Positions 33,076 through 43,732 of a stretch of DNA of 64,000 bases are shown here, one piece after another; the first letter of the stretch is position 1, and every line of letters starts with the position of its first letter. A program made the translations under genes and the position numbers. Where the stretch lies: the NCBI GenBank assembly GCA_944472135.2, contig CALYDD020000313.1, forward strand, positions 1 to 64,000. Direction: 5' to 3'. The stretch comes from Trichobilharzia regenti. Its lineage: Eukaryota; Platyhelminthes; Trematoda; Strigeidida; Schistosomatidae. The notes under the pieces were generated by a model. The model saw only the letters and a list, made by a program, of their open reading frames with translations, was not told the origin of the DNA and ran no database searches.

Positions 33076-34690
33076 GGTTAAAGCACTATTGTATAGCCTT
33101 TGTACAGAAATGTATCTGTGTAGAAAGTCTAATTAAATAACATAAAAGTTATATAGTAGGATATCTTGTCTACTGTGAACAATTAAGACATTGCCGGTAA
33201 TCTGTCCGTGAGGATTTCAGTGAAACGATGATTTGGTTAGGAGTGGCATCTGGCAGCTGAGCTGTTATATCGCCAAATATAATGACCAAAAATGACTCGT
33301 TGTGTTCTGAATGTGGGGAACCGATTTCTAAAATTCTAATGTACAACTGACCAAAACTTCTTTGCGACACGTACAGTCACCAAAAAAACCGCTCAAAAGA
33401 CAGTAAAAAGACAGTTATTCATCGCAAGATCCATCTGGTTCTATTCAACAATAATAACATCAAATACGCGAAATTACCTCAAGACTATAGTTAGGCATTT
33501 CATCAAATCGTATCCATAAAGTCAATACCAGTGCCAGAACTTCAATAATATTGGATACAAAGATAGTTGTAGCCAGCAATTCAACAAAACGGCCATTCTC
33601 AACAAATCACCACAGACGCCATTCCCAATCACCACGTGCCGCCCAGAAATTCATCAATGTTTTCCAGATGGTGCTACGTCTTTTGTTCAAACAAAGAGAC
33701 CTGAGCCAGTTACTTCATTACCAAAAGTTGACTCTAAACTGTTCCATCTCAAACAAAAAAGTTGTCCTGAAGCGTTCCACTGTTTCTCCCTCTCTGATGA
33801 AATGGAGGAGGCTACAAATGCTCCAGACGCTGAAGTAACAACCAACACACCACTCCCCCGAATTCGGTCACTCAAATACAGAAAATAGACGGTACTGTTC
33901 CAGGTCGACCCTAAGTAATGCCTTATTTCTAAAGTAGGTGATATGAAGACGAATAAACAAATATTCGCCCTGTTGGCGATATGGTGATCAAGGTCAGTCT
34001 GAAAGTAAGCCAATCAGAATTGACCTCTCTTAAAATAACACCCACTGTCTTACTTACCATGACTGTAGACTAAATGACATATCATTGGTGATATTATAAA
34101 TCATGCATTATTGTGTAAAATACGTTGTGATTGATACTGAAATATACTTTCCACCCCCACATCCTTGCATGTTCCTGTTTACGCAGAGTGCACTGGAAAA
34201 TAGGCAATTGTCGTGTAATAATGCTAAGTTGGTCAAGCGCCTCTGTATCCAACTCGGCATCGCTAGTTCAATCTCAATCTTATTGTGACGTCATAACAGT
34301 TAAAACAACAAGCTTGCAAGCACTAAAACTGGATCAGATAGGACTTCCTATCGACTTCTTCCAACTAACCAACGAACACTCTAAAATAAATTTCAAATGG
34401 CAGGCCAAAAACAATTGGCCAAGAATCTTTCGTCCAATAAGTATGCTTAGGAAAATGGGGATGAGTCATATACACGGCAAAAGACCACTGACCGACATCA
34501 AACTACAGTCCATAGAGTGGAATCCAAAGGAAGTGGGCCCGAGGTTGACATGGAAGAGATAAGAACTTATGTGGAGTTGTGGAAACAACTCAAAATGGTG
34601 GTGGCAGGGAATAGGATGAAGTATGGAATGTGCTGTTAAAGCCCTATATTCAACTCGGAACTAAAACTGACTCAAAATAAAATCTAATTA
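33076..34690. other. Unassigned intron with unusual open frames
   Basis: A 33550-33890 frame reads FPITTCRPEIHQCFPDGATS, then KVDSKLFHLKQKSCPEAFHC, then DEMEEATNAPDAEVTT, ending at 33890. 34131-34562 reads KTTSLQALKLDQIGLPIDFF and RIFRPISMLRKMG. Neither matches a family I know, nor has dynein-like character. They might be LINE ORF1 or other element remnants. No function is assigned. Confidence 0.3.
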
Positions 34691-34772
34691 GTTTAGTGAT
34701 TTCATATTGCAATGAATACTTCACGTTTTATTCTTTATTTTTTTTGTTTTTTGTCCAATATATACATAACAG

Positions 34773-35218
34773 TTTTCGAAATAAACATTTAGAAGAATTT
34801 TGTCAATCAGCTCCAGAGAAATGTAATATCAATTTAAAATTACCCTTATTACGTCGTGATCCAAATAATTCACTGCTAATCGAGGTTAACTTTGATAATC
34901 AATTAGTTGAAGTCTTACGAGAAGTTCACTACTTTCTAATGCTTAGCGGTGAATCGAAATGTGGCGAAATATCCCCTGAAAGTATCGTTTACGAATTACC
35001 CGAAAAGTTAAAAAGCCGTCTACCTCATTCAACATTAGAAATGTATGAAAAAACTGAATCTCTGCGGGAATCTAGGCTTAAGTTAGCTCAAATACAATAT
35101 GCTTATAATTCAATTAAACAACAGACAACACCGGTTGAATATGCTTTAATCTCAGATGAAGTGGACACATTCAATGAAACATTGTCACCAGCATTGAGCA
35201 CAATGACATGGGAGAATG
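34773..35218 (+). CDS. DNAH9/11/17-like: Dynein heavy chain gene B, exon 3 (visible), N-terminal tail
   Basis: This exon follows acceptor ataacag (ending 34772) and precedes donor gtaagt (35219). One base (T) completes an aspartate begun by exon 2, then 148 codons follow, then G begins the next codon. It encodes FRNKHLEEFCQSAPEKCNIN, LKLPLLRRDP, LLIEVNFDNQLVEVLREVHY, LISDEVDTFNETLSPALSTM and TWEN. The P-L-L-x-R-D-P and 'L-I-x-V-L-x-E-x-x-Y' patterns and the closing L-x-T-W-x are typical of DHC_N1. It lies in the intermediate-chain and neighbouring heavy-chain interaction region of the tail. No lesions. Confidence 0.94.
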
Positions 35219-35463
35219 GTAAGTTAAGCGTTTTAGTTTCTCTCTCGATTCTCTGCTTTCTGGATGGGGGGGGGTGGACATAGGACTTCACATTTCATAC
35301 ACTGAAGTTTCAAACATGCGGCGATATTGTTTTTATGAAGAGAGGAGTAGCCTAGTCTGGATCGCAAATAAAATTTCCTCTTTTCAGGAGTTATTACTGG
35401 CTAGGCGACTTTTACCAGTGTGTCCACTGGGAATCGAATAAACTGGAATAAATATGTTATATC

Positions 35464-35707
35464 ATGCGTCGGTGGCATAGCGGTTAGGACGCTCGCCGAC
35501 CATGCACATGGTCCGGGGTTCGATCCCCAGCCACAGACGCACTCCTTTACCTCGCTAAGCCAGAGATAATGCTGGTAAAGAGGACAGGTTGGGCATGAAG
35601 CTAGCAACCCCATCCTGTAAAAATTAGAATCACTGCTACAGAAACTTCAAGCCTCTAGCTTGGAGCCCTATGTGGAAAATTCCACTGAGAACGTGAAGGA
35701 AAAAAAA
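35464..35707 (+). repeat. tRNA-derived SINE family 1a, well preserved
   Basis: It begins GCGTCGGTGGCATAGCGGTT and has GGGGTTCGATCCCCAG, both Pol III internal promoter boxes. The body is as at 32836, with an A-rich 3' tail (35700-35720). The tRNA-like head folds into T-arm and anticodon-arm hairpins but is followed directly by SINE body, so it is not a tRNA gene. Confidence 0.85.
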
Positions 35708-35756
35708 GGGAAAATTAAAAGAAAACCCATAAACATTGATATAAGAATAAAACTTG

Positions 35757-35870
35757 TGCACTGTGGTAGAGTGTAATTCCATTATGGGTAAATTTTGTTT
35801 TAATAAAGTCTCACAGTGTTATACAGTAATGTTTACTGATGACGTATCGAGCACATGACTCATACCTGAA
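35757..35870 (-). repeat. PLE-associated terminal module
   Basis: Same block as 18200-18345 and 40438-40610; here followed by unassigned sequence. Confidence 0.6.
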
Positions 35871-36084
35871 ATATGGAAAATATTACTACCAACCAAATCA
35901 AGCGAAATTCAAGTGAAAAGTGATGGAACTATATAAATGAAGTTAGGAAGTCATGTGAGTACCTTGATATGATTATGAACCATAAACAGTTGCAGTGAAG
36001 AAAATTCTCCCTTCGACGAAGTCACCAACTAGGTTGTACATTTTCAAGTATTGGTATTGTAGGGACTTTGTTTGATTGTATGGA

Positions 36085-36225
36085 GGATTTCACCATGAAT
36101 CGAAATCAGTTAGAGAACCACTGGAAAACCTGGGAGTACTGGACAGCTGTTTCGTCCTACTTTGGAACTCTTCATCAGTCCGCATCCTAACTGATGTCGG
36201 CTTATGGTGAAATCCTGTGTACGTT
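36085..36225 (-). repeat. SINE family 2 tail fragment
   Basis: The minus strand carries ACTGATGAAGAGTTCCAAAG, TAGGACGAAACAGCTGTCC and AGTACTCCCAGG, then the 3' end. It is one of the better preserved hammerhead-like tails, without a tRNA head. Confidence 0.65.
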
Positions 36226-36229
36226 TGTG

Positions 36230-36600
36230 TATTTATAGTAAATGGGTGAGAAATTTCCACAAATATTTCTGTTTCTCTTTTCCTTACAAAGTCTATTTTA
36301 ACAATATTCTTCTTCGTTCTGTATACCTCGACCATTTTGCTATTGCTTACGCCAGTAAATATGCTAGTAGTATCTACTTTTCTAACACCTTCAAACACTT
36401 TGTTCAATTTTGGCTTTGCTACCGACATGCTACCGATATGTTGTTGTCAAAACTAACTGAGATTACCCATAATCTATGTAGAATTTTATTTATTGTTAAT
36501 GTACTAACTCAATGCAATATTGTGGCAAAATGCTGAGAATTCCATTCTGTATCACAAGTACTGCTTTGGAGTAAAGTAAATTATTATTATTATTAATAAT
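36230..36600 (+). mobile_element. CR1-type LINE 3' end
   Basis: The end 'gctgagaattccattctgtat' ... 'tttggagtaaagtaaattattattatt' matches the 3' terminus (minus strand) of the CR1-like element at 40778. The (ATT)n tail is typical for the group. No ORF is left. Confidence 0.6.
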
Positions 36601-36819
36601 AGGGTAGCGAAAAGGGGTTAAAAACGTAGTTAAAACAAATAAGATGGGAAGTTCAGATAAAAGTATAGTAGTACAAATAGGAATTGAAAGACGTAGAAAT
36701 AACAGAAATAAACAGCAAGATTGGATAAGAGAGGTTACAAGATAATCGATATTCGGGGAACTAACTGCATATGTTAGCCATAGTAGAGGCAAAATTTGGA
36801 CGTATTTCTTTTTATACAT

Positions 36820-37272
36820 AGCGTAGTCTTGAACTTCTGGATTGCTAGTGCCTCAGCTATGCTCAGTCAGATGCCTTGACTTCACTTCCGTTGAGTGGTT
36901 TGATCGGATCTTGGCTTTGAAGGATTACTCATATAAGGCTGAATGTCTTGGGTTTATCAGATGTTCAGTTACAGAACTATGTACACACTTGCGTTCCGAG
37001 TACTTTTACAAGCGGACACATAGTAAAACCAATCAATGTACTCACTTCCACAATAACAAGTGGACTGGTATAGGCATGTTAATGTGGCCTAATAGGACAA
37101 CTTACCTTTCACTTGCTGAGGGAATATTTTCATTCAAGAAAATGCCAGTCGTAGGCTGTTGGCGAAGTAAGTTTCACTGAGAGGTTTCGAAATCGGTTTG
37201 TGGAGAATTTCTGCCTCAGTGTCACTTTTAAATCCGAGGTTAATCAACACCATCTTTTTGGGATCGGCTTAG
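36820..37272 (-). pseudogene. PLE GIY-YIG part, left half of a PLE split by a Gypsy insertion
   Basis: The minus strand has the nuclease region (..SECTDWFYYVSACKST type remnants) and upstream 'gatggtgttgattaacctcgg', aligned with the PLE at 4830-5750 around its 5121-5180 segment. The right half resumes at 39424. Confidence 0.7.
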
Positions 37273-37624
37273 TGTAACAACAGAAGACAAGGGCTGGCAA
37301 CAGATCGTTTTATTACGAAAATCAACACGTATTTATATATATTTTGTGTGCATTAATAAGGCTTATGCAAGCAGAAAAAGGCAGTCTTCTGATTGGTTGT
37401 TTCTCGGAAGTTAAGCAGACAAACACAGTCTTATGATTGGTTGTTTTCGATATTTCTCGGAAAGTAGAGCCATCTATCTGCGAATCATATTTGTCCACAT
37501 TTAAGTTTGCTGTGATTGGTTGTTGAAACAGCCTTGTTCATATTTTCTCACGGCCCATATTAGTGACCTAGACATTAACGTAGATTAGTGCCAACCAATC
37601 GGCTAGCAGCCTGCTCTCACCACA
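37273..37624 (-). repeat. Gypsy 3' LTR
   Basis: In sense it starts TGTGGTGAGAGCAGG and ends TTCTGTTGTTACA (TG...CA ends). It includes a TATA-like 'atatataaatacg' and AATAAAACG near the 3' end, giving promoter and poly(A) signals. Confidence 0.92.
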
Positions 37625-38560
37625 CTCGTCCCCCCGTCAAATAGCTTCGTGCGCAGACGTTCCGACCTTCTGGGTGCTACATCCTCTAGTTGAGGATTGT
37701 TACTGACCGGCTTGTCCCACTGTACCCATCTTTGGAGCTGACTGGCGTTAACTCGTTTCTGTTTATCACCTCTTCGGATGGTATATACTTGACCCCGTCT
37801 TTTTGTGATTGTGTATGGTCCTTCCCACTTTGGAAGGAGTTTCCGTGAACCTAGCCCACCTCCAACTGTATATCTCCTGTCTCTACACTTCACTTGGTCC
37901 CCGACTGCAAAGGTAATGCACTGCGTCCTTTCTTTCATCTGAGACTTCATGACATCACTGCGCTGCTTCCGTATTACATTCTTGACTGCCTCTTTCCTCT
38001 CTGCTTTTAATTTCGTCGTACTCCACTTTTGGTGCATGGGCCAGGTCTCATTGTGTACCGGTAATCGTGGTTTTCTACCATACATCAGTTGGAAGGGTGA
38101 CTTCTTCGTTGTTTCCTGAGTGGTGGCCCGATGTGTTAGTAAAATCAATGGAAGCTCCGTTTCCCAGTTACCGCCCTTCGAGGCCAGCCACTCCTTCAGT
38201 GTACGGTTGTTTCTCTCCGTTAGGCCATTCGTTTGTGGATGGTATGGGGTCGTTCTGATCCTCTTGATGCCCAGCTGTTGCAAACGGGAAGTAAACTCTT
38301 CACTCTCGAAACAGGGACCTTGGTCTGTCAGTATTATCTTCGGTACGCCGTGGTCTGCAACAATGTGTCTAACTACTGCATCTGTCACGGTTCTTGCACG
38401 TTGGTCTGGGATTGCTACGGCGTCTACCCATCGTGTCGCGTGTTCCGTCATCACCGAGAGGTACTGATTACCATTGGATGTCTGAGGAAATGGACCCATG
38501 ACATCTACGGACCACAAGTCACCTACCGCGGTAACTGGAATCGACTGAAGTGGTGGTCGT
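37603..38560 (-). CDS. Gypsy integrase (core plus C-terminal domain)
   Basis: The open frame reads RPPLQSIPVTAVGDLWSVDV, MGPFPQTSNGNQYLSV, ILTDQGPCFESEEF, TTPYHPQTNGLTERNNRTLK, FQLMYGRKPRLPV, VGDQVKCRDRR and KWEGPYTITKRRGQVYTIRR. The DDE residues are visible as D in WSVDVMG, D in LTDQG and E in NGLTERNNRT, and the GPY/F module follows. The N-terminal HHCC zinc finger is missing because of the internal deletion. The frame overlaps the 3' LTR by about 22 bases. Integrase inserts the cDNA. This copy could not act without supplied RT. The C-terminal PRRSERLRTK motif is basic. Confidence 0.9.
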
Positions 38561-39065
38561 ATATACCGGTCACCTTCGCCAGCTCACTAATATCCATCGG
38601 CTGCGTTGCGTTAACCAGTTGTAATCGCTGAGAAATGTGGTCTGGGACACTCTCGATGAATTGGGAAGACAGTAACTGCGCTTCTGATTCTTCATCTAAA
38701 GTGGGAAGCGCGCATCGAAGTAGATTAGTGAGTTTCACCGCCAACACTAGCGGGTCTCCATCAGGTCCAAGCTTCATTGACCGGAACTGCTGCATTGCTA
38801 GCTGTCTGTCTGTTTCGCTGTCAAACTCGGACACTAGTCGTTCAACCAATCTCTTCCAAGACGCTGTGCCATTTGACCTGTCTACGCTGTCATATGCAGC
38901 CTTCGCTCGGCCTCTCAACAGCGTCCCCAGGACAACTGCCTTCGCCGCCTGCTCCTTGACACCCACCAGCTCAGCAACGGCCTCGAAGTCACGTAAGAAG
39001 CTCCGTATGTCTCCTTCTTCAAACGCAGCTGGCCACGGGATCTTCATCTTTTTGGAGGCAGCGAC
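38523..39065 (-). CDS. Gypsy gag (capsid region), truncated
   Basis: The frame reads MKIPWPAAFEEGDIRSFLRD, FEAVAELVGVKEQAAKAVVL, GRAKAAYDSVDR, WKRLVERLVSEFDSE, QQFRSMKLGPDGDP and FIESVPDHISQRLQL, the capsid-like part of retrotransposon Gag. The first Met that is not in the LTR is in KKMKIPW (about 39044). An upstream in-frame extension runs into the 5' LTR. It ends at IYDHHFSRFQLPR, where the deletion joins it out of frame to the integrase, so the CCHC zinc knuckle, protease and RT are absent. Confidence 0.85.
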   Translation of the reverse strand, partial: VAASKKMKIPWPAAFEEGDIRSFLRDFEAVAELVGVKEQAAKAVVLGTLLRGRAKAAYDSVDRSNGTASWKRLVERLVSEFDSETDRQLAMQQFRSMKLGPDGDPLVLAVKLTNLLRCALPTLDEESEAQLLSSQFIESVPDHISQRLQLVNATQPMDISELAKVTGIYDHHFSRFQLPR

Positions 39066-39071
39066 ACCATA

Positions 39072-39423
39072 TGTAACAACAGAAGACAAGGGCTGGCAAC
39101 AGATCGTTTTATTACGAAAATCAACACGTATTTATATATATTTTGTGTGCATTAATAAGGCTTATGCAAGCAGAAAAAGGCAGTCTTCTGATTGGTTGTT
39201 TCTCGGAAGTTAAGCAGACAAACACAGTCTTATGATTGGTTGTTTTCGATATTTCTCGGAAAGTAGAGCCATCTATCTGCGAATCATATTTGTCCACATT
39301 TAAGTTTGCTGTGATTGGTTGTTGAAACAGCCTTGTTCATATTTTCTCACGGCCCATATTAGTGACCTAGACATTAACGTAGATTAGTGTCAACCAATCG
39401 GCTAGCAGCCTGCTCTCAACACA
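39072..39423 (-). repeat. Gypsy 5' LTR
   Basis: 352 bp, nearly identical to 37273-37624; visible differences are one C/T in 'agtg.caaccaat' and one C/A in 'ctctca.caca'. Confidence 0.92.
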
Positions 39424-39900
39424 TTAGAACTTATCAGACGCTTTCTTTGATTTCAGATCCTTATCTATATACCTGAAGATGGAAAACTATTTCCTATCAA
39501 GCTTCCTCGGAAATTTCTCAGTTCTCAGTCAATAGATTCCATGATGCATACTTTTCGGATCCTCGAGGAGAGAGAATAGATGAGGGTTCTCTTTCTGCTC
39601 AGAGAAATACAACTCTAAAATTGATAAACTGTCAATTCAGTGTGGGCTTTTGGTATACGGATCTACTCAGAGAGTCATCAGCATTTCTTTTCAGTTGAAC
39701 ATCGAGGAAATGGAACATTGAGTTAGATTTAACTTACAGAGTAATGTCGATGTTTGGGTGGGTATTATTGCTGGTATGGAGTAGGTTTCCAATATATTGA
39801 TTCTCTTCGATTGTTGGTGATAAGAAATTGCCTACTAGGCTGATCATAAAACAGTCGGCCAACAGAGGTCCTAGAATAGATGTTAGGCTTAGTTGAAACA
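39424..39900 (-). pseudogene. Right half of the PLE split by the Gypsy element (RT region)
   Basis: The minus strand shows remnants parallel to 5200-5720: FHFLDVQLKRNADDSL-like, KPTLN, and 'gggacctctgttggccgactg' for the GPLLAD box, all frameshifted. Confidence 0.65.
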
Positions 39901-40437
39901 AGTTACGACTGCATGAAGAATCATCAATTTCTTCAAGTTTATGATTGAATTCTAGTTAGTAGCTGGTGTTATCTATCTGCTCCTTTGATTAATGCAGACT
40001 GAATTATATTTGTTAGATTTGCAATATGGTCACACCTTGCTGACTGATGAATGCCAACCAGAAAAAAGCCTAGGTCCAAAGCTTCCTGCCGATTGCATCC
40101 AACCATTTAATACCAACAATTCAAAGTGCACGATGACAGCGAGCCACCTATCATAGTTGGTTGGTTTACATAGGAAACTTGACTGATGACAAAATTCAGT
40201 CTGTACCAAACAAAGAACTAGACAGGTTACTCTAGTTACTAACTAGAGTCCAGTGAGATGCTTGCAGTAATTAACGATTCTTTATGCAGTTGGTAAGTTT
40301 GAAAACTGATATACCCTGATGTGGAATTCGCCGAGAAGTAACATCCGTTTGTTGGAACATTGAAAACATTGACACTTTACCAGTGCAGAGAATATATTAC
40401 AGTTAGACTAGGGAACAGATACATTAATGGGCTAGAA

Positions 40438-40615
40438 TTTAATGATTCCATTATGGGTAAATTTTTGTTTTGATAAAGTCTCACAGTGTTATACAGTAAT
40501 GTTTACTGATGACCACGTTTCGAGCACAATTTATTGCTCATAATCATATCACCTTGATATCATTATACTCTACCACAGTGCACAAGTTTTATTCTTATAT
40601 CAATAGAATCTAGTG
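40438..40615 (-). repeat. PLE-associated terminal module
   Basis: The best preserved copy of the module also at 12035, 18200, 35757 and 55190. Both ends carry the short 'actgtggtagagtataat' type motif in opposite orientations (40438 and 40570-40585). Confidence 0.6.
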
Positions 40616-40777
40616 ACCCCAGTAACAATTTCAAATACGGAAATCCATGAGATACCATCACATAAGCCCTCCTTTCTCTTCTTTCTCAAGTGATCTATTC
40701 CACATCACTTTCTGACGCGTACCCAACTCATTGCTTCCCATATGAGTTCCACCCGAGGGCTGACCTAGTTGGTAATA

Positions 40778-42062
40778 TAATAATAATTTACTTTATTCCA
40801 AAAACAGCACTTATAATACAGAATGGAATTCTCAGCACTCGTCACAACACCTTGCATCTGATTTACTTAAAATATAAATAAAACTAAAAATTAAAACAAA
40901 AGTAACCAGAGGAATTTGTCCACATTTACGATATAAGGTCGAAAATATTCGAAGCACGAATTGTGATCATTAAATATTAATAATAATAACAGCGAGTTTG
41001 TTTCAAACAGTATTGCCGATTCAGTTTGGAAATTTTAGCAGGTTACAGATTATTGAATCGGATGTTCTGTTGATATAGCAGCATGGTGAGGGGAAATACA
41101 AAATGAACAGTTATTAATACAGCTTAAATGATGTTCACACTTATGAAAAATAAATAAATAAAAACAAAAATTTGAGAGGATACTAAATATAAGAAATACA
41201 ATAACAATACAGTTTGATGTTGTAAGGGTGGAGGAGGAAATGGTTTATTTAGTAGTGCAAAGAAGGTTAGTTGGTTCATGACTGACACTATTTTCATCAC
41301 ATAAAGTAGGGGCTAAATATGGTATAGTGGAATTTTTATACTTGGACGTACGTGCATAAAGTCTTCTGAAAAGACTTCTTGTTTCACCTGAAGAAGAGAC
41401 ACAGGGTTGGAGCTGCGGGTGCTGTGGTGGATGCTTACAGTCTGACAAAATTCCTTTAGCAAATTTGTTGCATGACATCAAGTGCCTATCAACAATGACA
41501 GTGTCAACGATATGGCCCAATGGGATACCACTCGCCCTACTGACAGTCAGTCTTCAGAAATCTATGAAGTATGACATAGTCTTTTTTTACGCAATCCAAG
41601 AAAGAATAAGTAAGGGTGAACAATAAAGACGAATAGGTAAGATGCACGATTTGACGAACTGTAAGAGGAGGGCTTGAGTTATAGCCGAGTGCCTCAACTT
41701 CTTAATGTAAAAAGTCAGACGAAATATTCTTTTAGAAATCGCTAAAACATGAGAAGACCAGGATAGGTCAGTATAAAGAAATAATCCAAGATACTTAACT
41801 TCAGGCTTGATTTCTATATCAATGTCATCAATTTTGCAAGGGTCATAGGAACCAATGGCTTCATTTAACTTTCGTTTACATCGGAAATTGAAATTAACAG
41901 TCTGACTTTTGGAAGGATTTAGTTTAAGGCCATTAGAAGAAGAAGACCATTTGCTGACTCCTGATAGAAAGCTGTTCATCTTAGTAGAGTCTAGCTTGCA
42001 GTTAACAAACATTGAAATAGTTAGATCGTCCGCATACCTAAAAAAAGTTCATCAGGCAATGT
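40778..42062 (-). mobile_element. CR1-type LINE, 5' truncated
   Basis: On minus, RYADDLTISMFVNCKLDSTK gives the RT catalytic YADD box (42026-42037). KLNPSKSQTVNF, VKYLGLFLYTDLSWSSHV and YIKKLRHSAI follow, the palm/thumb of CR1/Jockey-like RTs. After a stop near 41590 a second frame (41520-41245) carries the C-terminal end (GHIVDTVIVDRHLMSCNKFA). The 3' end is (ATT)n. It is non-autonomous and in dynein intron 35219-42324. Confidence 0.8.
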
Positions 42063-42324
42063 CCTCTATTCAACTGGTTCGTCCGATTCGTCTTGATTTC
42101 CTTTTTCATTTTCACTGGGTGACAGGTTGTCAGTCAGTTTTGTTTGTACAGGCCAAATATGGTTAATCCTTTCCTGTCGGCTATCTGTCTGATCGTCAGA
42201 ATAGTTTTTTATGATTTCTTGCCTATTACCCAAAAATAATCCCTCTATCTTTATTGATTTCCTTGCCATTATCATCCTCATTGTTATTAATTTTCCCCCT
42301 TTCTATGATTTTATAATAATATAG

Positions 42325-42569
42325 TGAATACAGAATTTATTGATAACTCCTTGAATATAATTAGTGCACTTCAATCAAGAGTGATAGAAGCAGAGGAGAA
42401 TTTCAAAAATATTGAACAGCTAATGTCACAATGGCGTAAAATACCCCTATTTCAAGGAAAAGAACGTAAATACGATTGTTATCTCCCCTTGGAAGATCGT
42501 ATTACTATAAGAAATGCTAGATTTAAAGAAGTTGATGTGGTTGGTAAGAAAATACATGAATTAATTAAG
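42325..42569 (+). CDS. DNAH9/11/17-like: Dynein heavy chain gene B, exon 4 (visible), N-terminal tail
   Basis: This exon follows acceptor atatag (ending 42324) and precedes donor gtaggt (42570). TG completes the valine codon started in exon 3, then 81 codons end in phase 0. It reads NTEFIDNSLNIISALQSRVI, EAEENFKNIEQLMSQWRKIP, LFQGKERKYDCYLPLEDR and VVGKKIHELIK. The 'I-x-x-L-x-x-R-V-x-x-x-x-x-N-x-x-x-I-x-x-x-M-x-x-W' spacing and the basic K-x-R-x-x-x-L-L-P-L-E-D-R segment match the DHC_N1 tail. It is helical and likely coiled. No frameshift. Confidence 0.93.
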
Positions 42570-42945
42570 GTAGGTAACATGATACTATATATATATATAT
42601 ATATTGATGTGGTTGTGTACTCTGAGCTGGATAGTTAATTTCCTAAGCTTTGATCGCCCCTTACTAGGCGACATCTTCAGCGGATACTTCTATTTGAATT
42701 GAAGTGAGCTTCTGGATTTCTCCACGAGTTTATTAGTCAGTCATCTCTCCTGGTGGGTGACCTTAAACGTGACTCTCCGGACGTTTTTGTGTGTTTTCAC
42801 ACTTTGGTCTAGGTTACTTGTATTGGAACTGATTGTTGCTTTGACTTGAACTTTGACCCTTTGTGTGTGAGTGTGTGTGAGGTTTCTTTCTTATCGGTTG
42901 ATAAATTTTGTCTATCTCAATGTGTCTATTGATTGATGATTCAAT

Positions 42946-43033
42946 GGAATGCCAAACTTCTAAGAATTCTCAGAGAAATGACACAGAAAATCGCCTTACC
43001 ATATATACAGGATATCTCAGAAATCACTACAAG

Positions 43034-43123
<90 letters not shown>

Positions 43124-43271
43124 GAAAGAAGATAAAACCAGTGTCATCTACAAAATAAATTGTAACAACTGCGAAAAACACTACATTAGCCAAAGTGGAC
43201 GTCCCCTTCGTCTGTGTATCCACGAACATAAGCTAGCCGTCAAAAGACATCATATCCACTCCCTCATATAA
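42946..43271 (+). pseudogene. PLE coding remnant interrupted by an 89-bp poly(A)
   Basis: It reads MTQKIALPYIQDISEITT, then a poly-lysine run from the A tract, then EDKTSVIYKINCNNCEKHYI, SQSGRPLRLCIHEHKLAVKR (nuclease core with YIG changed to YIS). In the relative at 2690-2790 the equivalent interval is normal coding sequence, so the A tract has replaced it. Confidence 0.75.
43034..43122. repeat. Poly(A) tract, 89 bp
   Basis: Uninterrupted A run inside a PLE reading frame; its true length may be affected by sequencing or assembly. Confidence 0.95.
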
Positions 43272-43732
43272 CTCACTACACACAGACAACCATGGACATC
43301 AATTCGACTGGGACAACCAACGTTCAAATATTAGACAGAGGAAACAACAGGAATGCTAGAGAATTCTTAGAAGCCAGCCTGGTATTCAAGTGAATCACCA
43401 ATCAATAGACACATTGAGATAGACAAAATTTATCAACCGATAAGAAAGAAACCTCACACACACTCACACACAAAGGGTCAAAGTTCAAGTCAAAGCAACA
43501 ATCAGTTCCAATACAAGTAACCTAGACCAAAGTGTGAAAACACACAAAAACGTCCGGAGAGTCACGTTTAAGGTCACCCACCAGGAGAGATGACTGACTA
43601 ATAAACTCGTGGAGAAATCCAGAAGCTCACTTCAATTCAAATAGAAGTATCCGCTGAAGATGTCGCCTAGTAAGGGGCGATCAAAGCTTAGGAAATTAAC
43701 TATCCAACTCAGAGAACACAACCACCGCTGAT

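Larger units (their letters stand above)
37273..39423 (-). mobile_element. Ty3/Gypsy LTR retrotransposon lacking PR-RT-RNaseH
   Basis: Two 352-bp LTRs flank a 1.45-kb interior that encodes, on the minus strand, a gag piece joined to an integrase. TTAG occurs immediately outside both LTRs (37269-37272 and 39424-39427), a short target duplication inside a PLE. A polypurine tract (acggggggacgag on minus, about 37625-37637) abuts the 3' LTR. The LTRs differ at about two positions by eye, so the insertion is young. Confidence 0.92.
42604..43732 (+). mobile_element. Penelope-like element bounded by about 335-bp inverted repeats
   Basis: 42604-42940 and 43397-43732 are near-perfect reverse complements, for example 'cgtccggagagtcacgttta' on the right and its inverse at 42765-42784. 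The interior holds the thumb end and GIY-YIG domain of the same subfamily as 2090-3079. Each arm contains a hammerhead-like motif. The element lies just 35 bases after dynein exon 42325-42569. Confidence 0.85.

Noticed and set aside
35464..35536. A tRNA gene (A- and B-box present)
   Set aside because: The tRNA-like part is the head of a SINE repeated at several other places with the same body and an A-rich tail, and no clean acceptor stem is visible. The same holds for heads at 32836, 12700, 44510 and 27770.
38067..38631. + strand open frames at 38067-38631 and 38635-39213
   Set aside because: They are antisense shadows of the Gypsy integrase and gag frames, which carry clear motifs on the minus strand.
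42933..43271. Poly-lysine protein from 42933 or poly-phenylalanine protein on the other strand
   Set aside because: Both come from translating the 89-bp A tract inside a decayed PLE.
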